The notes under the pieces are model-generated. The model was given only the letters and a program-made list of their open reading frames with translations. It ran no database searches and was not told the origin of the DNA. The translations under genes and the position numbers were made by a program. A stretch of 64,000 nucleotides of DNA from Argentina anserina (taxonomy: Eukaryota; Streptophyta; Magnoliopsida; Rosales; Rosaceae), in NCBI RefSeq assembly GCF_933775445.1, contig NC_065877.1, forward strand, positions 9,362,001-9,426,000, in the 5' to 3' direction. Shown piece by piece: positions 33,219 to 42,434 of the stretch; positions within the stretch are counted from its first letter, which is position 1, and each line of letters opens with the position of its first letter.

Positions 33219-35676
33219 TTTCTCTCTCTCCTCGCGACTCTCTCTCACCCTCTCGGCACGCCGACGATCTCCCTCCTCCGAGGGACGTCCCTCACCGTCG
33301 GCACCAACACCACCGCAAGCTCGACTCCTTCCTCTCCTGGGCAGGACGCGACTGCCACCGTCGTTGTGAAGCTACACCGAACCTCCTGCAACAACCCTCG
33401 CCGTGCGAGCAGCCCTCCGCCGACGCAAGCACGCGATCCTCACCTTCTCCACCTTCTGACGCTGCAAGCTAGCAAGTTCGATGCAACTCGAGCCGTGAGA
33501 AGCCCTCCTCGAGGTACCCAGCACCGCCTGCGATCCATTTCCCTCCGACGAGCTCCGGCGCCTCCAAATCCAAAATAGGTGAGGTTTCGATTATAAACGA
33601 TGTTGTGATTGTTGTTGTGTGATGTGTGGAAGTTTTGGAGGATTTGTGAGGGAGATTCGAGTGAGATCGGGGGGGGAAATGATGAATACCGCCGCCTTAG
33701 GCGGCGCGTGTGAGGGCGTGGAGCAGCCTAGGGGTAGTCGGAGACCGTAGAAAGGAAGAGGGGGAGGAGGGGGAGAGTTTGGGCACAGCGGTGGCGTGAT
33801 ACGCGCCGTGTTTGGCGTCGGCGCGTGTGCCCCACGCGCTGCCACAGTGAGTGGCGCGGCCTGCCGGAGGTGGCGCGTGCACCCCACGCACCGCCACATG
33901 CGACGGAGGTGTGAACAGTGATTCCGAGAAGGGTATTTTGGTAATATACTTACATACGGTAAATGTAAATGTAAATTTTATTTACGTACGGTAAATGTAA
34001 ATTTTATTTACAGTACAGTAAATGTAAATTTAAATTACTTTCAGTAATTGTAAAAAGGTAATTAGTAAATTTTATTTACTGAGATTGTATTTACATTTAA
34101 ACAGTATGTATACGTACAAAAATACATAAACATTATGTATACGTACAGAAACTGTATGTATACGTATAGAAATACGTATTATTTTGTGTATTTGTACAGT
34201 AATACATGAACATTATAGTGAATAGTACCGTGAACTGTAAATTCGTAAAACCGAAAATTGCTTAACAGTAACCGATTATTACTGTTTTGGCATTTAAAGG
34301 TTTACGAAATGTTTCTAAATTTTTTTCTTATCTTTTCAAGGTGATCTATAAAGCGAAGAAAAGAATTATCTTCGGAAATTGTGGGATTACGCTCGACTCG
34401 ATAAGGTGAGTAAAATCTCACATATTTATGAATCCACCCTTGCGGTGATTTTAAGATTTTTGCAAGAGTTTTAAATATTGAAATACGACAAGTATACAAT
34501 ATAGTGAATTATACATATATTGTATAAATGGTAATAAGTACATATATATATGATTTGCTATAATATATACTGTTATGAATTCATTTGAAATAGGTCATTT
34601 CGATGACAAGCATGTGAGTTTAATATTGAGATTGTTAAACGTTTTGTCTTCGGACGTGTTTATAAATTATGACATGTATAATATATAATGAATTATATAT
34701 ATATACATCGTACAAATGGTAAATAAATACGTATATATATATAGTTTGCTATATAATATACTGTTATGATTTTATTGTGATTTTGATTTGTACAATATGA
34801 TGTGAGATTATTGTACGTGATTTTTGACATTGAGATTGTTAAAATGTGAATTGTCTTCGGATCTGATGTTTGGTACAATATGATGTGAGATTATTGTACG
34901 TGTTTGGCAAGTCGAAACCTAGCCTTTGGCCGGGCGAAAGTTACGATAGAGTTAGATCTCTAGTCTGTCTGCCTTAGTACTGCATGTGAGGTAACGGGTG
35001 GTTATCTGCTCATGGGTACTCAGATTGTTTTGGATGTTGGGTAGCGGGTGGCTATCCAATATCGGCGGTGTATTACGAGAGGGGTAACAGATGTGTACCA
35101 GCGTTCTTGGTACCCGTAATATGAATGCATTTGGGTAACCAGAAGGGTTACTTAATTTCTCATGAGCGTTTTATTTTATATTTCTTTGGGACGACCAGAT
35201 GGGCCGTCCATTGACTCATGAGTGCATTTATATTTGATGATTTGTGATTTTTCGTATATATTGATATACGATTATATTTTCATTTTACTCATACGAGCTA
35301 TAAGCTTACCGGGTTTGTGTTTACAATCCCGGTGCACCAATCCGATGGTGTAGGGGATAATTCCGCAGGTGTCGATTAGTGGAGATTGAGTGACAACTCC
35401 GGAGGCTCGAAGTCGTTCGAATCCTACTTGTGGTGAGGTTTTCAGCGTGGTTTTATTTGTGAGATTTGTGAGTGATTGTGAGGATTATTACATTTCCATT
35501 TTATGTATGGATTATAAATTTGGGTTGTAATAATTGGTTGTTTGAGTTGTATTGAGAACTCAGAATTGATCCGCTGTGACATTTTAAATGATTTCGATTT
35601 CATTGAGATTATTTTGTGTTAACGACTTTGAAATTTTAAGTTTTTAAGCTCGAAATTTTGGGGTCGTTACAGTCTA
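32781..35676 (+). mobile_element. Solo LTR, family A copy 2 (2886 bp)
   Basis: The element is 32,786-35,671 with TG...CA ends (TGTAATAACCC ... GGGTCGTTACA) and perfect target duplications GTCTA (32,781-32,785 and 35,672-35,676). The first and last about 20 bp are imperfect inverted copies of each other. It has a TATA box at 33,104-33,110, a (CT)17 run at 33,181-33,215, a GC-rich segment (33,690-33,910) and TTTACGTACGGTAAATG repeats (about 33,950-34,060). It shares all of these with the copy at 13.4 kb. No gag or pol lies inside. It cut the copia reverse transcriptase exactly in mid-codon. Confidence 0.95.
33181..33215 (+). repeat. (CT)17 microsatellite
   Basis: A pure CT run follows shorter CT runs at 33,151-33,162. 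It lies just downstream of the LTR TATA box, in the presumed R/leader region; copy 1 has only a mixed CTCTCC tract there. Confidence 0.95.
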
Positions 35677-36838
35677 CATGGAACAACCGGAAGGATTTGT
35701 TCTCCCGGGACATGAAAATAAAGGTTGTAAATTAGTCAAATCATTATATGATTTGAAACAAGCACCAAAACAATGACATGAGAAGTTTGATCATGTCATA
35801 TTGTCATTTAGATTTAGACATAATAATGTTGATAAGTGCATATACTCTAAATTTACAAATGATTATGGTGTCATTATATGTTTATATGTTGATGACTTAC
35901 TCATATTTGGAACAAATATGAATGACATAATTGAAACTAAGGAGTACTTAAAATCAAAGTTCCAGATGAAGGACTTGAAAGAAGTAGATATTATCTTAGG
36001 GATTAAGATAAAGAAGCATAATGGCGGTTATGCGTTGCGTCAGTCACATTATATAGAGAAATTGCTTCTTAAATTTAAGCATTTACAAATAAAAGAAGCA
36101 ACAACCCCTTATGAGACTAATGGTACTATACTTAGTAACTCGGGTAGATCAGTTGCCCAACTTGAGTATGCTAGTGCAGTGGGAAGTTTAATGTATGCAA
36201 CACATTGCACAAGGCCAGATATTGCATTTTCGGTTTGCAAACTTTCAAGATACACCTGTAACCTTGGAATTGCTCATTGGAAAGCAATTAGTAAAATTTT
36301 TGGTTATTTAAAAAGAACCATAAATTTAAGGTTATCTTATTCTGAATTCCCAGCAGTACTTGAGGGATATTCAGATGCAAGTTAGATCACAAGTGCTAAT
36401 GATAATAAGTCTACATCCGGATGGATTTTTACAATCACCGGAGGAGCAATATCTTGGGATTCTAAGAAGCTGACATTAATAGCACATTCAACCATGGAAT
36501 AAGAATTCATAGCTTTAGCAGTTGCTGGCAAAGAAGCAGAATGGCTTAGAAATTTTTTATTAGAAATAGAGTTGTGGCCACAACCAATGTTATCCATTAC
36601 TTTGTATTGCGACAATGAGGCTACTTTGTCTAGAGCATATAGTAAGATTTACAATGGAAAATCTAGATATATTAGCTTGAGACATGAGTATATCCAACAA
36701 TTGATAACATATGGAATTATCAATATTACTTATGTTAAGTCTAGTAATAACTTGGCAGATCCATTTACGAAAGCACTCTCGAGAGATTTAGTTATTAAAA
36801 CATCTAGTGGAATGGGGTTAAAACCCTTAATTTAAATC
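35672..36838 (+). pseudogene. copia pol part 2: RT end and RNase H
   Basis: Directly after the solo LTR the frame continues YMEQPEGFVLPGHENKGC and SLYDLKQAPKQ, then the catalytic LYVDDLLIFG box and LKSKFQMKDLKEVDIILGI (open part 35,801-36,385). RNase H follows with EGYSDAS, STSGWIFTITGGAISWDSKK, a stop where Glu is expected in MEEEF, YCDNEATLSRA and NNLADPFTKAL to the stop at 36,833-36,835. At least three stops (QWHEK Trp codon, after DAS, and in MEEEF) make it dead. Confidence 0.88.
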
Positions 36839-37343
36839 ACTAGTAATAGTAACCCAACTTTCTCTAGAAAAATACTAGTTGAAAGTTTAATGGGTAATAA
36901 CAAGTTATTGTATGTGATTGTAGAAGCACTAAAATTAATTACAAAGCCTATTCCAAGATGATCAGTGCAAAACTGCTACGTTGTAGAGGATGAGTTTATT
37001 TCTTTTAATAAGGTTTATAGCTTGGTGTCTATAGTAGCAAAGACATGGAAAGAAATCTCATCTATATGAATATAAGAAGTGGTGCCGCTTCTACCAAAAG
37101 TTGGGTTTTCTTTTGTACATATTCATGAAACCAGGATGAAGCACAAGGCCATTATAGTGCTTAATTATAGCAGAATTTGCTTCAAGGAAATTCATTGTAA
37201 TCTGTGTGGTACCAATGTTTTCGTTGATGCTTTGACTTACTTACACTAATTGAAGGTTTAATTCGAAAGACACCTTACTTGTATGCGTGATTATATATGT
37301 ATGGCTATATTTTGGAGAGAATTGAAAGAAGATAATTATATGA

Positions 37344-37381
<38 letters not shown>

Positions 37382-37390
37382 TGGGGAGGA

Positions 37391-37720
37391 TTATTGGTAA
37401 TTACAATATATATATATATATAGTTGAAGAGATGTGATGTTTGAATTATAATCAGATATGTATATTGAGGTATTTCAAAAGGTACATACCTCTTCAAGAG
37501 AGAGCAGTTGTTGATGATGAAAATGTGTCTCTAGTATCTATTCATCTCTATATAAACAACACTACATGCCACCAATTTGCATTATCAAATCATTCTGCCA
37601 TTACTCGATCTCTCTTATTCCTTCTCCTCCTCTTTTAATCATACAATTTCCTTCTAGTATTTTCTAAGGGAATTCTTCAATTTTGTTATATTAGTGATTT
37701 GCCAAGAACCATTTAGCAAA
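37391..37720 (+). mobile_element. Probable copia 3' LTR remnant
   Basis: It begins TATTGGTAATTAC after a GGGGAGGA purine tract, close to the TGTTGG starts common in copia LTRs. It contains a TATA box (CTCTATATAAAC, about 37,550) followed by a pyrimidine-rich leader. The right end is not certain. (TA)n runs lie at 37,351-37,375 and 37,406-37,423. The stretch 36,839-37,390 before it is the copia 3' untranslated region. Confidence 0.5.
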
Positions 37721-37799
37721 CTCATTGAGTAGGGGCAAATAACACATTAAGGAAACGATTCAAATCGTACCTCAAAGTTTCTCCTTTTTTCTTTATATA

Positions 37800-38330
37800 T
37801 TAATTTACCCCAATACTAATGGTAGGACCTTTATTAATAACTATCCTAGAGTTTAACATGCAATTTACTCTAGGATCATAGTAGCTAAAACGGGTATATA
37901 GCAGCAGGCTAGGTAAGCAAGGTTTAGCATGTGCATACAAAGGCTAGGTAAGCAAGGTTTAACATGTAAATCCTTGCAGAAGTACGTCTGGCTAAGAGCA
38001 TCACAGCTATGGTAGTCCCAAGTGCACTACCCATGCAACCTCTCCTTCCGGTAGTGAATGAAATGAACCTTAATTCATGTTCTTCGATCCAGCTCCACTC
38101 GTTGATTGGCATCTCCATTTATACGACGGTCAGGGTCAAACTTCAATGGGTTTTCCCAGACTTTGGGGTTGCGTCCAAGGGCTAAACAACTTAGAACAAC
38201 ACTACTTCCCTTCGCGATGAAATAGTCTGCTACTATAGGGAGAATTCTATAATACAGGGCATGCATACCGTGCAGACAAGCTAAAAGCCAAATTAGCTTA
38301 GGTAAGCAATATGTTTTTTCCAAAATAAAA
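37800..38330 (-). pseudogene. Inverted CYP79 3' fragment
   Basis: On the minus strand the translation contains [31 protein letters not shown], then after a frame change [12 protein letters not shown] and the haem loop GRRGCMGS. It ends with a shortened, rearranged tail (AYLAFVC) where TAGGTAAGCAAGGTTTA occurs twice (37,911-37,927 and 37,944-37,960). Its 3' flank (37,800-37,900) matches that of the fragment at 31,000-31,110. Compared with the intact gene the I-helix and upstream parts are missing. It is unlikely to make a protein. Confidence 0.9.
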
Positions 38331-38438
38331 ACCTGCTACTATAGGGAGAATTCTATAATACAGGGCATGCATACCGTGCAGACAAGCTAAAAGCCAAATT
38401 AGCTTAGGTAAGCAATATGTTTTTTCCAAAATAAAAAC
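38227..38438. repeat. 106-bp exact tandem duplication
   Basis: The unit 38,227-38,332 is repeated at 38,333-38,438 without visible changes, starting CTGCTACTATAGGGAGAATT. It covers the junction where CYP79-like sequence ends and unknown sequence begins, so it is recent compared with the decay of the P450 fragment. Confidence 0.95.
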
Positions 38439-38439
38439 C

Positions 38440-39095
38440 GGATGACTTGGTTCAACTTTTTGCAACATTTTTTACTTTGTATTAGTACTTTGTTTTTATT
38501 TTGACGGAGCGTAGTTCGCTCGTAATTAAATTTGTTTATTTTGATATTATGCAGTTAAAATCTAACATTTATACTCAAAAGAAAATAATTAATTTTTATT
38601 AATAGCTATTGAACTATTTTAACTAATAAATAAAATTACATTGAAGGGAGCAAAGAAGACCCTTCCAGAGAATTGTACTAATCACCTCAACCTGAAATTT
38701 GGTAATTTGTTTGCTTGAACTTAATCGTTAGAGAAACATTGGAAAAGTACATAACTTCATATATAAAGTTCATTTATGTTGTTTGGTCAGTTACTAACTT
38801 TAACTCCACTTGCAGTGCTTTTTCCCTCAGCAAATTGGTAGGGTGCATAGTATACGAGCAATGAGTTATGAGTGCATGCTTTGATAATCTTATTCAAGTA
38901 ATTGAGTTATATTTAAAGTGCTTTGTGTGATTGCGAAGATGTTAAGTAGCTGTCTCTAAGGGGTTATTGTATTTGAGTGTCATTTTTAGTTGAATTTGTA
39001 CTTTCTTTCAATTTTAGTTGAATTTGTACTTTCTTTTAATTCAATGAAATAGTGCTTTTGCTTATATATGGTGATTTATTTATGAATGCTTTTTA
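38440..39095. other. AT-rich spacer, no gene seen
   Basis: No motif was recognised. The sequence TTTTAGTTGAATTTGTACTTTCTTT occurs in two adjacent copies (about 38,983-39,037). It precedes the HSP90-like exon and could be intron or flank of the same captured block. Confidence 0.4.
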
Positions 39096-39229
39096 CAAGA
39101 TTAGATTTGAAAACTTGGCCGCGAGAGCAAGCTTGAGGCTCAACCAGAGCTCTTCATCCACATCATCCCCGACAAGACCAACAACACATTGACCATTATT
39201 GACAATGGTATTGGGATGACTAGTGCTGG
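39096..39229 (+). pseudogene. HSP90 exon fragment
   Basis: KIRFENL (39,096-39,114) is followed, after a one-base deletion, by [18 protein letters not shown] and [16 protein letters not shown], the N-terminal ATP-binding region of cytosolic HSP90, with the conserved Asp of the DNGIGMT motif. It ends at a donor (G|GTAAGT) at the place where plant HSP90 genes have an intron after MTKA. Nothing else of HSP90 follows. The next exon-like segment belongs to a different protein. Confidence 0.88.
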
Positions 39230-39321
39230 TAAGTTTCTTTGATATGTGCTAAAGAGAAGCTATGATCGAGATCAAAGTCCAATTACAGCATGAGATATAA
39301 TCATTTGTTCAGTGCTGGCAG

Positions 39322-39444
39322 ATGGTGTTATTGGTGATAAGAAAAACTTTCCTGCATTTAGGCCCATAATTCATCATGACATTCCAAACGATATACCAAT
39401 TCACCTACATAAGATCATGTATTTTGGGTTCACCACATATATTG
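39322..39444 (+). pseudogene. SCAMP exon fragment
   Basis: After an acceptor GCTGGCAG the frame reads DGVIGDKKNFPAFRPIIHHD and IPIHLHKIMYFGFTTYI, the segment before and into the first membrane span of secretory carrier-associated membrane proteins (post-Golgi and endosomal trafficking). It ends in a donor (G|GTAAGT). It is in the same strand and splice phase (phase 1) as the HSP90 exon 93 bp upstream. No further SCAMP exon was found. Confidence 0.75.
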
Positions 39445-40052
39445 GTAAGTTCATTGTTGTATGCTTTCTTCTCTAATAATCGCAAGATCTGGATTCTTGT
39501 TGATTGGATATTAGCTTTGGGGAGAGAAAAATGTAAAACTGGATTCTTGTTGATGTATTGTTGAATATCCAAACTAGAAGATTTGAATGGAAAATATGAG
39601 ATTGTTTGATTGAAATTCCTGCTATATCATTTACTGTTTTGATATTTGATATTGTATATTTCAGAAAAATATTGATTCTAGTTTTTCAATCTAGTCTCTA
39701 TTGGGTTTTTGAGGGGTTGAAAAGTAAAAGAAATAAAGTCAAATGGGGACAATTTGTTAAGTGTCCCCAATTGGTGAAGTGTATTTGTACAAATGTATGA
39801 TGTTTGTACTATATTTTCTAGTATGAGAAATCATGAGACCTACATAAATATTTGGTTACACATAAATTAAATGTCCAAGTTAGCAATAAAAACACTAGCA
39901 AAAGGCACAAATGTACTAAGTGTCTATATAGCTCAATAGAGACTTATATATATGTTCTATAGATACCAAATGGGACATTTATTATATGCACATTTGTTAT
40001 ATATATATGCCCTTATTTCTTGTAGCGACTGTATCATCAAATCATCATGAAA
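39445..40052. other. Spacer, possible MITE next to 4CL-like 3' end
   Basis: No gene was recognised. The stretch 39,740-40,030 has repeated AAGTGTCC/AAATGTCC-like motifs and ends in ATTTCTTGTAGCGACT, resembling CACTA-type ends (TTTCTTGTAGTG). It may be a small non-autonomous element just beyond the stop codon of the 4CL-like gene. Confidence 0.35.
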
Positions 40053-42366
40053 TCATATTTTTGACTGAACTTTCTGTATAAGCTCCCTTCTCAAAATCTT
40101 TCCGGAAGCCGACTTGGGAACACTGGTTACGAAAGTTATGGTCCGCAATCTTTTGAATGGTGCAACCTGTCGATTAAAGTAAGGACATGCAACATATCAG
40201 AAACACGTACGCAAGAAATTAAGCAAACAAGGAAGAGCGCTTTGCGCCTTGCCATACCAGTTTCTCTACAAATTTTAGGATATCTTGTTCTGTTAGCAGG
40301 CTATTGGGTGCACGAACAACATAAGCAATCGGAACCTGACCGGCTTTAGCATCTGGAAATCTGCAATCAGATATAGAAGGCAGAATTCCAAATTAAGCAG
40401 TTGGAGAAATAAATCGCAGTGGATATACAAATTGTTCAAGTTGAACAAGTCTCTACTTACGGGATTACTACTGCATCCAATATTTCAGGGTGAGAGAGTA
40501 ACAACCCTTCAAGCTCTGCTGGGGCAACCTTTATCATCATATAAGGCAAAAAAGACGAATTTCATAATCATTTTATATCATTGTATAGGAGTTTGTTTTT
40601 AAATTTCAGTATTTACATATCATACGCATGGAATCTGAAAGTAGTAACTCCTATATATGCATGAAATAACTTTCTAAACCCACCCAAAACAACTACATGC
40701 AGTAAGTTGCTTCCGCCATTGATCATGCATGGTCAACAAGGAATTGCTTAAAAATGGAGAAGTACTTTGGGAATGCTTATATATATAAACGAACACACAC
40801 ACATTTATGTACACAAGAGAAAATGAAGATAAATTAGATCGATGCACTTATTAGACAAGTCTTGAGGATTAGGAGATATTAGTAAACAGAGTAACAGACA
40901 ATTAATTAGTTAAGACGGATGAATAAACTAACATGCAGTCCACATTTAATTAATTTGTCCTTTTTCAATGTTTTAAAAGACTAAGGCGTAACCGAGGCGT
41001 TTTCGGAAAAGTCTCACCAAGACGTAAGTCTTGAGGCAAACGACGTAAGCCTTATGTATGAATTCATATACTTGTGCATTGATTAATCTTATATGTAGTC
41101 TTGTATATAACATGATTTGTAACCAAAATATACATGATAAATGGTTATTCCTTCATAATAAATACATATCAAAACCATGCAATTAATCAAATCACCTTGC
41201 ATAACATAAATCTATATATTAAAGTACTAACTAGTCTTGAAATATATATATAAAAAAACAAGAACAATGTTTGAAATAATTTCAAACTTCAAAATCGTCA
41301 TCATCATAAATTAAAATATCACCATTTAAATCATCATCTAAATGTCATCATCACCATCCCCTCCAACACCAACAGAGGTTTAGTAGAGGGGATTGATAGA
41401 GGTGGTATTTCTAAAGTCTCAATCTTAAAATCTAAAAGACTCCGTCCAAAAAAATAGTTTTTTAAATAAAAATTGTCTATTCAAAAACAAAATCTTGAAC
41501 TAAAAAAAAATTTGAGGCATTCGCCTATCGCACCTTTAAAACCATAAACCCTAAACCCTAAACGTCCAACAAAATAATTTTTTATATTTGTCGAATACCC
41601 TAAACCGTAAACCCCTAAAACCCTATACCCTAAACTCTAAACTCTAAACCCGAAATCCTAGTTCAAAATCATTAATACCCATGAAGGTTATTTCACAAAT
41701 AATAAAAATATCTTAAATTATAATTTTGGTATAATAAATCCACATGTCGAAATATAACAAGTAAGGATGACCACTAGACATTAACACGTGATATTACAGT
41801 GGCATATAAAAATTTCTCACAATATGGCGTCAAATTTGGCCTCATAATCCTGTGTAGTATGTCACATCACCATTTCACGTCAGTAATTAAACTATTATAA
41901 AATTTTATTTTAAATGAAAAGACAATCATATCCTTGTAATTTAATTTTTTATCCTTTATTTATTAAAGATGATTTCAACAATAATTAAGTTATAATTAAT
42001 TACCAAAACAAAAAAAATCTTACCAAAAAGTTTTCATCTAATTAAATTAATCAATTATCCTTGAATTTGTGTATCCTCTTAATTAAGAATCTTACCCAAA
42101 AAAATCTCATTTTTCTGTCACTAAATATTTTCTTGAAATTTTCAAATTTAATTAATGACTTTTTCAGTTTCTAAATTTTATTTACATTTATGAATTATAT
42201 TAATGGCTATAATAAATTACTACAACTACTATATATTTTATATCGAATTATTAATTAGATTACAAAAGTATGAAAAACTTTCTAACAAAATTCTTTATGA
42301 TACACACGTTTATATTTTTATTAGATGAATTTAATTTTGAAAATATTTTTTGCACGCACACCCACT

Positions 42367-42434
<68 letters not shown>

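Larger units (their letters stand above)
31961..37720 (+). mobile_element. Ty1/copia remnant, split by a solo LTR
   Basis: The 5' LTR, gag, protease and most of integrase are absent. What remains starts with an integrase C-terminal GPRGIKSIFVGYAENSKVY and runs through reverse transcriptase, broken by the solo LTR at 32,786-35,671, to RNase H (ends 36,835). A purine tract (GGGGAGGA, about 37,382-37,389) precedes a probable 3' LTR start near 37,391. The copia piece must predate the solo LTR. Confidence 0.85.

Noticed and set aside
33141..33899. ORFs in the second solo LTR
   Set aside because: Produced by the (CT)n run and GC-rich segment; not shared in frame with the copy at 13.4 kb.
41553..41655. 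Chromosome end
   Set aside because: The telomere units are degenerate, short and inside an intron of a gene with exons on both sides.
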